34,685 bases of DNA from an uncultured Sphingomonas sp. (lineage in GTDB: Bacteria; Pseudomonadota; Alphaproteobacteria; Sphingomonadales; Sphingomonadaceae): NCBI RefSeq assembly GCF_937859915.1, contig NZ_CALMAW010000102.1, positions 4,186 to 38,870 on the forward strand, in the 5' to 3' direction. The notes under the pieces were generated by a model. It saw nothing but the letters and a program-made list of their open reading frames with translations, was not told where the DNA came from and did no database searches. A program made the position numbers and the translations under genes. Every line of letters begins with the position of its first letter. The stretch's first letter is position 1. Shown here one piece after another: positions 20,693 to 28,688 of this stretch.

Positions 20693-23149
20693 TCAGAAGC
20701 GGAGCGTGCCTTGCAGCAGCAACTCGCGCGGACGGCCGATGCTGACCTCGATCTCGTCGGGCGTGCCGAACGGCTTTTCGTTGCCCGCGATGCCATAATA
20801 TTTATTGGTCAGGTTGCGGCCGATGAAGGCGAGCTCCCACGTATCGTCGGGCTTGTGGACGCGGACCGATGCGTTGAGGCGCGCGAAGGCCTTCTGGTAG
20901 CCAGCCGGGTTCTCATTCTCGAGCAGCCAATAGCCGCTGGTGTAGTTGGCATCGGTCGACAGGCCGAGGTTCATGCCGTCGGTCAGCGGCGCGTCGTAGG
21001 TGACCCCGCCGGTGAGGCTGACCTTGGGCGCGCGCACCAGCGGCGTGCCCGAGAGATCCTGCGTCCCGTTGGCGCCGGTGCATCCCGTCGCTGCGGTCTG
21101 TCCGGCGTAGCAAGCGGCCTGCGGGAAGGCGAGATATTTGGCCTTGTTGTACCCTCCCGACAGACGGACCTGGATTGCCCGCGTCAGCTGGTAGGAGGCA
21201 TCGATCTCGGCGCCGGTGGTGCGGGCGGACGCCGCATTCTTGATCGTGAACGAGGGCGGGATCGGGTTGAACGAGGTGAGCTGCAAGCCCTTGTAGGTGT
21301 AGCGATAGACCGCCGCGTTGACCGACATCCGGCCCCCGAAGAACGAGCCCTTGGCGCCGATCTCGCCGCCCTTGGTATGCTCTGGCGCGAAGCCGAGATT
21401 GCCCGCGTTCTGGCCGGCCGACAGGATCGACGGGTTGGAGAAGCCGCCCGACTTGTAACCGGTCTTGAACGCGCCGTAGAGCGTGGTGCGGCTGGTCGGG
21501 TGCCAGGTCAGCGTCGCCTCGGGCGACCAATTGCTGTCGGCGAACTTGCCCGAGCTGAACTGGCCCTCCGGTGCCACGATGCCGAACGGCACGAACAGCT
21601 GGTTGACGAAGCTGTTGCCGAGCGAGACCGTCTTGGTCTCGCGCGTGAAGCGGACGCCCGCGGCGAGCTCGAGATTCGGGCGGATGTTGTAGATCGCCTG
21701 GCCGAAGCCCGAATAGGTCTTGCCCGAATTGTTGGTCAGCAGCGTCCAGTTGTTGGTCTGCCCGTTGCGCGGATCGCCGCCGACGATCGCGATCGCGCCA
21801 TCACCGCGCGTGTTGCGCCCACTCTTCTCGTAATAGGCACCGGCCGCGAAATTTAGTGGTCCCTCGAACGACGTGTTGACGCGGATTTCCTGGGTGAAGG
21901 CATGGCTGCTGTCGGCGTTGTAGCCAAGCACCAGCGCGGTCGAATCGTAGGAGAAGCTGTCGAAGCCGACGTTGTTGTAATGCCAGTAGCCGGTGACCGA
22001 GGTGATGGTCGCGTGGTCGAGCTTATAGTTCATCGTCAGCGACGACATGATCGAATGATATTGCGTGTACGGGATGCCGCCGTTCGAATTGGGATAGTGC
22101 GCCGCCACCGCCGGGTTGAGCGAGCCATCCGAATGCGAGCCGTTGAGCTTGCAGTCGCCTGCCGGGTCGCTGACGAAGGTGCCGCTCAGCAGATCGAGCG
22201 TCGAGGGATGCGCGCCGGCGCACTTGACCTCGGTACCGGCGGTCTCGCCATGATCCTTTTCCTTGTCGCCGAACACTTTGAGCGTCGCGTCGAACCGGCT
22301 GTCGGGCTTCCAGACCAGCGTACCGCGGCCGAGAAATTCGCGCGTGCCGGGATCGGTGCGATGCGCCGCACCGACCGGCGGATTGGTGGGATCGCTTGGG
22401 ATCGCCACCGGCACCGCGGTGTTCTTGATGTAGCCCGCCATCGCGTCGCCGCGCATCGCGATGCGGAAGCCCAGCGTATCGGTGATCGGACCGGCGATCG
22501 CGCCTTCGACATACCGTTCATGCGCATTGAATTCATAGCCGCTGCGGATGTAGCCGGAGAGCCGCTGGGTCGGTCCGTTGGTATGGACCGAGATCACGCC
22601 GCCCGGGCTGTTCTTGCCGAAGAACAGCGCCTGGGGACCCTTGAGCACCTCGACCTGGGCGATGTCAAAGAAGCCCTGGGTGATCAGACGACCACGGCTG
22701 ATCTGGAGGCCGTCGATGTTGAGCGAGACGGTCTGGTCGATGCCCGCGTCGAGTGCCGAGGAGCCGATGCCGCGGATCGAGAAGGAGGCACCGGCGCCGC
22801 CGCCGCCGGTCTTGGCGAGGATGACCTGCGGGATGAGCTGGCCGATCTTGCTAAGATCCGTGGCCGCATAGCGGTTGATGTCGGCGGCGCTGACCGCCGA
22901 AACCGCGACGGGCACCTGGAGCAGCGTCTCGTCGCGCTTGCGTGCGGTCACGATGATCTGTTCGCCGACCGGCGCCTCGGTCGTCTCCGCGCGCGCGTGG
23001 GGCGGCGGTGTCTGTGCGGGGGCTTGCGTCGTGTCGGTGGGGATGGCGGACGACGGCGTGGTCTGGGCCAGCGCGGGCGCAGCGATCGCAAGCAAGGCCG
23101 TCGATCCCAAGATCAGACGCGTCGCGTGCCGAATAGTATCGCTTTTCAT
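20693..23149 (-). CDS. TonB-dependent outer-membrane receptor
   Basis: 818 residues. Signal peptide (residues 1-28, ending ALAQ), then a TonB-box-like 'EQIIVTARKRDETLLQVPVAVS' region (about 63-84), the plug domain with 'SFSIRGIGSS', 'DIAQVEVLKGPQALFFGKNSPGG' and 'ISVHTNGP', a long beta-barrel with alternating aromatic strands, and the C-terminal strand 'ELLLQGTLRF' ending in Phe, as required for insertion by BAM. It imports a substrate across the outer membrane with energy from TonB-ExbBD. In sphingomonads many such receptors sit beside catabolic genes and take up hydrophobic or aromatic compounds rather than iron. The start is the ATG at 23149 with AGGGGAG about 7 bases upstream. The leader is highly structured. 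It lies downstream of the crotonase and Rieske genes. Confidence 0.96.
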   Translation of the reverse strand: MKSDTIRHATRLILGSTALLAIAAPALAQTTPSSAIPTDTTQAPAQTPPPHARAETTEAPVGEQIIVTARKRDETLLQVPVAVSAVSAADINRYAATDLSKIGQLIPQVILAKTGGGGAGASFSIRGIGSSALDAGIDQTVSLNIDGLQISRGRLITQGFFDIAQVEVLKGPQALFFGKNSPGGVISVHTNGPTQRLSGYIRSGYEFNAHERYVEGAIAGPITDTLGFRIAMRGDAMAGYIKNTAVPVAIPSDPTNPPVGAAHRTDPGTREFLGRGTLVWKPDSRFDATLKVFGDKEKDHGETAGTEVKCAGAHPSTLDLLSGTFVSDPAGDCKLNGSHSDGSLNPAVAAHYPNSNGGIPYTQYHSIMSSLTMNYKLDHATITSVTGYWHYNNVGFDSFSYDSTALVLGYNADSSHAFTQEIRVNTSFEGPLNFAAGAYYEKSGRNTRGDGAIAIVGGDPRNGQTNNWTLLTNNSGKTYSGFGQAIYNIRPNLELAAGVRFTRETKTVSLGNSFVNQLFVPFGIVAPEGQFSSGKFADSNWSPEATLTWHPTSRTTLYGAFKTGYKSGGFSNPSILSAGQNAGNLGFAPEHTKGGEIGAKGSFFGGRMSVNAAVYRYTYKGLQLTSFNPIPPSFTIKNAASARTTGAEIDASYQLTRAIQVRLSGGYNKAKYLAFPQAACYAGQTAATGCTGANGTQDLSGTPLVRAPKVSLTGGVTYDAPLTDGMNLGLSTDANYTSGYWLLENENPAGYQKAFARLNASVRVHKPDDTWELAFIGRNLTNKYYGIAGNEKPFGTPDEIEVSIGRPRELLLQGTLRF

Positions 23150-23224
23150 GGAACTCCCCTTGGTCGCTTTGTTTGCGACGGTTTCGTCCAGGGAGCGGGC
23201 AGGCGATACTATCGAAAGTCGCAG
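23133..23224 (-). promoter_or_regulatory. Structured leader around the receptor start, with a lux-like site
   Basis: A 10-base perfect inverted repeat (23133-23142 inside the first codons, and 23203-23212 upstream) would pair in the mRNA across the ribosome site and start codon. A second hairpin (GTCGC 23163-23167 with GCGAC 23175-23179) sits just before the ribosome site. At 23209-23224 the minus strand reads CTGCGACTTTCGATAG, a CT-N12-AG sequence with 10 of 16 matches to the site at 13360. The 11-base palindrome CGATACTATCG (23204-23214) overlaps it. Confidence 0.35.
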
Positions 23225-23256
23225 GCGTGAGATGTTGTGTCAGTCATGTTGCAGAA

Positions 23257-24123
23257 TCAGCGCTGCTTGATGGCATCCGCGCGGACGCCGCCGAGCCAGT
23301 CGCCGGTCAGCTGATTGTGGGCATGCGCGAGGTGATGCAGGCTGAACACCGCGTCCATGCCCGCGCGCTTGCCGGCCAGATCCTCGAGCTGGTTGAACGC
23401 CTGCTTGGCGAGCGCTAGCGCGAAGCGCGGCGCTTTGGCCGCCTTGGTTGCCATCGCCATTGCCTCGTTATCGAGTGCGTCGCGCGACACGACGCGATTG
23501 ACCATGCCGAGCTGATAGGCGCGTTCCGCAGGCATGCGCTCGCCCAGATACAGGAATTCGCGCGCGATACGGGGATGCATCTCGTAGACATGCGCGAAAT
23601 ATTCGACCCCGGGGACGCCCATGGCGAGCACGGGATCGCTGAAGAAGGCGTCGTCGGCAGCGACGATCATGTCGGCGACCCAAGCGAGCATCAGTCCGCC
23701 CGCGATGCACGCGCCCTGGACCGCAGCGACCATCGGCTTGGGCAGCGCGCGCCAGCGGCGGCACAGCCCAAGATAGCTTTCCTGCTCGCGAACATAATTG
23801 GTCTCGGCACCGGCCGTGCCGACATGGTCGTACCAAAGCGAGCGGCGATCGGGCCACGACGCACCGAAGTCGCAACCGGGCGTGCCGATGTCGTGACCCG
23901 AGGAAAAATGCCGGCCTTCGCCGCGCAGCACGATCGCCTTGACCGCTTCGTCTGCCGCTGCGCGCGCAAACGCCTCATCGAGCGCATAGAGCAGCTGCGC
24001 GTTCTGGGCGTTGCCGAAGCGCGGCCGGTCGAGGCTGACGATCGCGAGATCGTCGCGCCGCTCGTACCGGACGGGCTGCTCCGTCTCGTAGACGGGGCCG
24101 CCCGTGCCGGCAGCGTCGCTCAT
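23257..24123 (-). CDS. Crotonase-superfamily protein (enoyl-CoA hydratase-like), second copy
   Basis: 288 residues. Oxyanion-hole segments 'RHFSSGHDIG' (71-80) and 'GACIAGGLMLAWVAD' (137-151) identify the family. By hand alignment to rat enoyl-CoA hydratase, both catalytic glutamates are replaced (Met145 and Val165), so ordinary hydration is doubtful. 'EYFAHVYEMHPR' and a long C-terminal helix region ('NQLEDLAGKRAGMDAVFSLHHLAHAHNQ') set it apart from the crotonase at 2041. I use the ATG at 24123 because it overlaps the stop of the Rieske gene (ATGA), giving tight coupling with the oxygenase. A role in processing the CoA ester of the oxygenase product, such as isomerisation or ring cleavage, is a guess. 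Confidence 0.88.
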   Translation of the reverse strand: MSDAAGTGGPVYETEQPVRYERRDDLAIVSLDRPRFGNAQNAQLLYALDEAFARAAADEAVKAIVLRGEGRHFSSGHDIGTPGCDFGASWPDRRSLWYDHVGTAGAETNYVREQESYLGLCRRWRALPKPMVAAVQGACIAGGLMLAWVADMIVAADDAFFSDPVLAMGVPGVEYFAHVYEMHPRIAREFLYLGERMPAERAYQLGMVNRVVSRDALDNEAMAMATKAAKAPRFALALAKQAFNQLEDLAGKRAGMDAVFSLHHLAHAHNQLTGDWLGGVRADAIKQR

Positions 24124-25583
24124 GCGCCGACCCGGGCCTGCCCCTCGGCGATCATGCGCCCGATCATCACGTGCATCAGCCGGATCCGCATCTCCGAATA
24201 GAGCGCGAAGTTGACGACGCCGGTGCCCGACGATTTGAGCCCGGTCTGGACGTGCGGCAAGTTCTCCATGTCCTGCTCGAACACGGGGCCGAGCGCGCCG
24301 AGCATCGACGACGACGACCAATCCTCTTCGAGCGACAGGCGATGTTCGGTGACGGGCTTGGGCCGCGGGCCGGTCTTGGGAACGCGCTTGAGGATGATCA
24401 CGTCCATGATCGAGGTGTCGGGATCGAGCCCGTTGGGCCGCCAGCGATAGACGACATTGGGGGCATAGCCCGCCCAGAAATTCATGTGCGGGAAGACGTT
24501 GTAGAGCAGCGCGTCGATGATCTCGGCGTCGGATACGTCCGAATAGTCCCAGCCGTCCTCGGCGGCGAGCGACTTGCGGGTGACTTCGCTCGCATACATG
24601 CGCGCGGTTACGCCGACTTCGAGTTCGCTCGGCGCATCCGGCGTGTCGCGCGCGGTGTTCTCCTTCTTCTTTTCCGCGACGCCGCCCTTCTTGGACGATT
24701 CGCCGCCGGAGACATGGCTGCCGCCCGCCGCCTCCATCGCCTTAAGGATGTCCATGTCGCCGAACTTGCGATCGGCCAGGACCGGGCTGACCACGCCGGT
24801 CGCGGTGAACTGGCGGGTGACGTGGTCGCTCAGCGCGTCATATTGGCTGTTCACGTCGCCGAGAAACGGCGCCAGCTGCGGATGGGTCGCGACCGTATGG
24901 TGGCTTTCCATGAATGCCTCGGCCATCACCTTCCAGTTGCACGGCACGATCTTGGAGACGTGCGCAGCCTTGTAGCGGTTGGCGAAGTCGTAGCGGTCGA
25001 AATGGTCGGCGAGCGGCTGCAGCGTGTCCATGAGAGGCGCAGCACCCGGATCGAAGTTGATGAAGATGAAGCCGCCCCAGCTTTCGACCTTCACCTCGGG
25101 CAGGCTGGTGTCCATGCGGCTGAACTGCGGGAAGTCCCAGCCGATCGGGTTGTGCTTGAAAGCGCCCGAACATTGCCAGGCGAGACCATGATATTTGCAG
25201 CGGAAGTCGACCTTGGGGCCGCTCTTGTCGACCAGCTTGCGGCCGCGGTGCAGGCAGCTGTTGTAGAAGGCCTTGACCGAGCCGTCCTGCTGGCGGGTCA
25301 CGAGCAGGCTCTTGCCGACATTCTCGTAGACGAACACGTCGCCCGGATTGGGGATGTCCTCGTCGCGGCACGCCCACTGCCAGACCTTGAGCCAGACGTG
25401 GCGCACCTCCTGCGCAAAATGGCCGGGGTCAAAATAGTTGGTGACGGGTATGCCCTCGTCCCCAAGGTCACGGGTCGGGCCTTGGCGGAGATGATCCGGG
25501 ATCGTGCGCGTGTCGCGCTCGAGGATGTCCTCGTAGGATTCGGACGGATGGCGGTCGGCGCGGAAATTGGTCGGCTGGTCCAC
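24120..25583 (-). CDS. Rieske non-haem iron ring-hydroxylating oxygenase, alpha subunit
   Basis: 487 residues. The Rieske [2Fe-2S] ligands are Cys110, His112, Cys129 and His132 (CLHRG and CKYHG). The mononuclear iron ligands are His229 and His234 in 'ESHHTVATH', with Asp438 (EQDMENL) as the likely third. Glu226 occupies the bridging Asp position. An unusual hydrophilic Gly/Ser/Lys-rich segment of about 30 residues lies at 287-318. The start is a GTG at 25583 with GGAGAG 4-5 bases upstream. No beta subunit, ferredoxin or reductase is encoded here, so it is either an alpha-only oxygenase or uses partners from elsewhere. It should hydroxylate or demethylate a ring substrate. It leads the operon with the crotonase and faces away from the TetR-type gene. 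Confidence 0.94.
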   Translation of the reverse strand: MDQPTNFRADRHPSESYEDILERDTRTIPDHLRQGPTRDLGDEGIPVTNYFDPGHFAQEVRHVWLKVWQWACRDEDIPNPGDVFVYENVGKSLLVTRQQDGSVKAFYNSCLHRGRKLVDKSGPKVDFRCKYHGLAWQCSGAFKHNPIGWDFPQFSRMDTSLPEVKVESWGGFIFINFDPGAAPLMDTLQPLADHFDRYDFANRYKAAHVSKIVPCNWKVMAEAFMESHHTVATHPQLAPFLGDVNSQYDALSDHVTRQFTATGVVSPVLADRKFGDMDILKAMEAAGGSHVSGGESSKKGGVAEKKKENTARDTPDAPSELEVGVTARMYASEVTRKSLAAEDGWDYSDVSDAEIIDALLYNVFPHMNFWAGYAPNVVYRWRPNGLDPDTSIMDVIILKRVPKTGPRPKPVTEHRLSLEEDWSSSSMLGALGPVFEQDMENLPHVQTGLKSSGTGVVNFALYSEMRIRLMHVMIGRMIAEGQARVGA

Positions 25584-25654
25584 AATACTCTCCGGTGCGA
25601 TGGCGGATGCTGCGCGCGCCGGGACGGCGTCTGTGCATCTCTTTTAAGCTTTGA

Positions 25655-25703
25655 CAGGGATGTCGCCCTGCCGACCGGCGGTTGCACCTAGCACATGTGA
25701 TAG
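25655..25703. promoter_or_regulatory. Operator candidates between the Rieske and TetR-type genes
   Basis: Two dyads lie in this divergent gap. CAGGGATGTCGCCCTG (25655-25670) has 5-bp arms and overlaps a TTGACA (25651-25656). CTAGCACATGTGATAG (25688-25703) is palindromic at 7 of 8 pairs around CACATGTG; it also fits CT-N12-AG and begins CTAGC. Either could bind the TetR-type protein; the second could instead be a LuxR-type site. Confidence 0.4.
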
Positions 25704-25776
25704 AAAACAATCCGGTCGTTCTGTTGCAGGATGCGCGTCCGGTTCTCCGTTCGAGCGAGCCGCCAAGGAGAGCGGA

Positions 25777-26460
25777 ATGACCCTGGGCTTCGCACTGGAG
25801 CGGTTGCTGCCCGACAGCCTGACCGAGGAGGATCGCGGTGCCGAGCCGCCCGGCTGGCAGCAGCGCAAGAGCCTGGCCACGCGCAACGCGATGCTCGACG
25901 CCGCGCTGACCTGTCTCGCCGAGGACGGCTATGCCGGCTGCTCGCTGCAATCGGTGGCGAACCGGGCGCGGATCTCGCGCGGCGCGATGCTGCATCATTA
26001 TGCGAGCAAGCTCGATCTGATGGCGGCGGTGGTCGAATATGCCTTCTATCGGCGCATGGCGGATTATCTCGATCGCATCCGCGCGCTCACCGTCGAACAG
26101 CGCGCGGTCGACAATGCCGGCGTCGCGATTTCCTATCAGGTCAGCCGCACGCAAGATTATGCGGCCTATCTCGAACTTCATGTCGCCTCGCGGACCGATC
26201 CGGCTCTGCGCGCGATCTTTCTCGACCGGGCGCGGCGCTACGACCGGGTGTGGCGTGACGAGATCGAGCGCGCCTTCCCCGAATGGGCCGGTGATCCACG
26301 GCTCGAGCTGCTCAACGACTATGTCTGGTCGGTGGTCGAGGGCTTGGCGCTCAACATCGACATCTGGGACGACGCCAGCCGCGCCGAGGCGCTGCTGCGC
26401 TTCGTCGCGCACACCATCCGCGCGGTCCGCGCCGGCACGCTTTCGGTAGGAGATATCTGA
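25777..26460 (+). CDS. TetR-family transcriptional regulator
   Basis: 227 residues, starting at ATG with AAGGAG 6 bases upstream (the frame is open further left). After a 30-residue lead, the TetR DNA-binding domain spans about residues 31-80: 'RNAMLDAALTCLAEDGYAGCSLQSVANRARISRGAMLHHYASK' pattern (helix-turn-helix about 57-78). The C-terminal ligand/dimer domain has no recognisable ligand motif. It is divergent from the Rieske oxygenase gene and directly followed (1 bp) by an alcohol dehydrogenase gene. It probably represses one or both directions until a pathway compound binds. A lysine-rich control function outside this region cannot be excluded. Confidence 0.93.
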   Translation: MTLGFALERLLPDSLTEEDRGAEPPGWQQRKSLATRNAMLDAALTCLAEDGYAGCSLQSVANRARISRGAMLHHYASKLDLMAAVVEYAFYRRMADYLDRIRALTVEQRAVDNAGVAISYQVSRTQDYAAYLELHVASRTDPALRAIFLDRARRYDRVWRDEIERAFPEWAGDPRLELLNDYVWSVVEGLALNIDIWDDASRAEALLRFVAHTIRAVRAGTLSVGDI

Positions 26461-26461
26461 C

Positions 26462-27619
26462 GTGGCTGCGATCCATCTGCCCCGCATCCTTCGTGTCGGC
26501 GGCGGCGCGCTTGCCGAGCTGCCCGCCGCGCTCGGCCAGTGCGGGTTGAGCCGGCCCTTCATCGTTACCGATCGCTATCTCGTCGAGAGCGGCATGGTCG
26601 CACGGCTGACCGAGGTGCTTGCTGCCGCCGGCATGACCGCCGCCATCTTCGCCGATACGGTCTCGGACCCGACCGTCGCGGTGGTCGAGGCGGTGCTCTC
26701 GGCACTCGATGCCGGCGACCACGACTGCGTTATCGGCTTCGGCGGCGGCAGCCCGATCGACACCGCCAAGGCGGTCGCGGCACTCGCCGTCACCCGCTGC
26801 CCGATCCCCAGCCTCAAGGCGCCGGCCGTCACCGACCTGCCGGGGCTGCCGATCGTCGCGGTGCCGACCACCGCGGGCACGGGATCCGAGGCGACGCGCT
26901 TCACGATCATCACCGACGAGGCATCCAACGAGAAGATGCTGTGCGCCGGGCTCGCCTTCCTGCCGACGATCGCGATCGTCGACTATGAGCTGACGATGGC
27001 CAAGCCGCGCCGGCTGACTGCCGATACCGGCATCGATTCGCTCACGCACGCGATCGAGGCCTATGTTTCGAAGCGCGCGAACCCGTTTTCCGACGCGATG
27101 GCATTGTCGGCGATGCGGCTGATCGCGCCGCATCTGCGCCGCGCCTGCGACGCCCCCGACGACCGGGTTGCGCGCGAGGCGATGATGGTCGGTGCGCATC
27201 ATGCTGGGCTCGCCTTCTCGAACGCGAGCGTCGCGCTCGTGCACGGCATGAGCCGCCCGATCGGCGCCTTCTTCCACGTGCCGCACGGGCTGTCCAACGC
27301 GATGTTGCTACCCGCGATCACCGCCTTCTCGGCGCCTGCTGCACGCGTGCGCTATGCCGACTGCGCCCGCGCGATGGGCGTCGCCAGGGATGGCGAGGGC
27401 GATCAGTCCGCGGTCGCGCGACTGCTTGACGAGCTGCGCATGCTCAACATCGATCTCGGCGTGCCGACGCCCGCCGCCTATGGCATTGGCGAGGCGCGCT
27501 ATATGGCGCTGATCCCGACGATGGCCGAACAGGCGCTGGCCTCGGGATCGCCTGGCAACAACCCGCGTGGCGCCGACGCCGACGAGATCGCCGAGCTTTA
27601 CCGGCTTGCCTACGCATGA
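26462..27619 (+). CDS. Iron-containing alcohol dehydrogenase (group III)
   Basis: 385 residues, starting at GTG with AGGAG about 10 bases upstream. NAD-binding 'GFGGGSPIDTAKAVAAL' (92-108), 'PTTAGTGSEATRFTIITD' (135-152), and metal ligands Asp192, His196 ('DSLTHAIEAY'), His261 ('HGMSRPIGAFFHVPHG') and His275, all intact. Family members oxidise primary alcohols or reduce aldehydes, lactaldehyde, maleylacetate or 4-hydroxybutyrate-type substrates. The sequence here does not choose among them. It follows the TetR-type gene without a gap, so the regulator and dehydrogenase are cotranscribed. The 2-oxoacid dehydrogenase genes start 79 bp downstream. Confidence 0.94.
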   Translation: MAAIHLPRILRVGGGALAELPAALGQCGLSRPFIVTDRYLVESGMVARLTEVLAAAGMTAAIFADTVSDPTVAVVEAVLSALDAGDHDCVIGFGGGSPIDTAKAVAALAVTRCPIPSLKAPAVTDLPGLPIVAVPTTAGTGSEATRFTIITDEASNEKMLCAGLAFLPTIAIVDYELTMAKPRRLTADTGIDSLTHAIEAYVSKRANPFSDAMALSAMRLIAPHLRRACDAPDDRVAREAMMVGAHHAGLAFSNASVALVHGMSRPIGAFFHVPHGLSNAMLLPAITAFSAPAARVRYADCARAMGVARDGEGDQSAVARLLDELRMLNIDLGVPTPAAYGIGEARYMALIPTMAEQALASGSPGNNPRGADADEIAELYRLAYA

Positions 27620-27698
27620 CCCTGCCACTGGCAAAGGTGCGAGTTGTCGCGATCGCCTTTGCCGGCGCAGAGCAGCCTCAATATAACAGGAGAAGCCG

Positions 27699-28688
27699 AT
27701 GACTGGCGACACCGCCGCCGAGCCCGATCGCTCGGTGCTGCTCGATATCTACCGGCGTGCCAATCTGATCTATCAGGCGGACGAGAAGTTTCGCACGATG
27801 ATCATGGGGGGGCAGCTCCAGATCATCTATTACAGTCCGCGCGGGCAGGAGATCCTGTCGGCGGCGCTGATGGCGGCGCTCAACCCCGACGATTATCTGG
27901 TCACCACCTATCGCGGTGTCCACGACCAGCTCGCCAAGGGCATTCCGCCGCGCGACCTGTGGGCCGAATTTGCCGGCAAGAAGACCGGCACCTGCAAGGG
28001 CAAGGGCGGCCCGATGCACATCACCCACCCCGAGACCGGCGTGATGGTGACCACCGGGATCGTCGGCTCGGGTCTGCCCATCGCCAACGGCCTCGCGCTC
28101 GCCAGCCAGCTCGAAGGCGACGGCAAGGTGACGGTGGTCTGCTTCGGCGACGCCGCCTCGAACATCGGCGCCTTCCACGAGAGCCTCAACATGGCGCAGA
28201 TCTGGAAGCTGCCGGTCATTTTCGTCTGCCAGAACAACCTCTATGGCGAGCACACGCCGCAGGCGATGTCGACCGGCGCCAAGGAGCTGATCGATCGCGC
28301 CCCGGGCTACGGCATCAAGGGCGTCCAGGTGAACGGCAACGACGCCTTCGCGATGTACCAGGCCGCCAGCGAAGCCGCGGCGCGCGCGCGCGCCGGCGAG
28401 GGGCCGACCTTCATCGAGGCGAAGACCTTCCGCTTCTTCGGTCATCTGCTAGGCGACGACAGCCATTATATTCCCAAGGAGGAGATGGCGGCCGCCAAGC
28501 TCGCCGATCCGATCCCGGGCTATCGCAAGGCGCTGCTCGAGCGGCAGGTCTCCGAGGCCGAGCTCGACGCGATCGACGCCGAAATCGCCGAGGTGGTCGC
28601 CGAGGCGGCCGCGCATGCGCTCGCCAGCGACTATCCCGACACGGACGAGATCCGGATCGATGTTTTGGGCATGGAGATCGCGGCATGA
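27699..28688 (+). CDS. 2-oxoacid (pyruvate/acetoin-type) dehydrogenase E1 component, alpha subunit
   Basis: 329 residues. The thiamine diphosphate motif starts with GDAASNIG (150-157; GDA in place of GDG) and closes with QNN (178-180), the standard spacing of about 30 residues. 'YYSPRGQEILSAAL', 'TTYRGVHDQLAKG' and 'KGGPMHI' are typical of the pyruvate/acetoin E1 alpha family. It decarboxylates a 2-oxo acid (or cleaves acetoin-like compounds) and hands the acyl group to the lipoyl domain. The ribosome site is AGGAGA 6 bases before the ATG. It overlaps the beta subunit gene by 4 bp (ATGA). The exact substrate is unknown; association with a catabolic cluster suggests an intermediate of that pathway. 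Confidence 0.94.
   Translation: MTGDTAAEPDRSVLLDIYRRANLIYQADEKFRTMIMGGQLQIIYYSPRGQEILSAALMAALNPDDYLVTTYRGVHDQLAKGIPPRDLWAEFAGKKTGTCKGKGGPMHITHPETGVMVTTGIVGSGLPIANGLALASQLEGDGKVTVVCFGDAASNIGAFHESLNMAQIWKLPVIFVCQNNLYGEHTPQAMSTGAKELIDRAPGYGIKGVQVNGNDAFAMYQAASEAAARARAGEGPTFIEAKTFRFFGHLLGDDSHYIPKEEMAAAKLADPIPGYRKALLERQVSEAELDAIDAEIAEVVAEAAAHALASDYPDTDEIRIDVLGMEIAA

Noticed and set aside
28380-28400. Alternating CG run (GCGCGCGCGC) as a Z-DNA or repeat element
   Set aside because: It lies inside the E1 alpha gene and encodes Ala/Arg residues in phase; similar runs are common in this GC-rich window.
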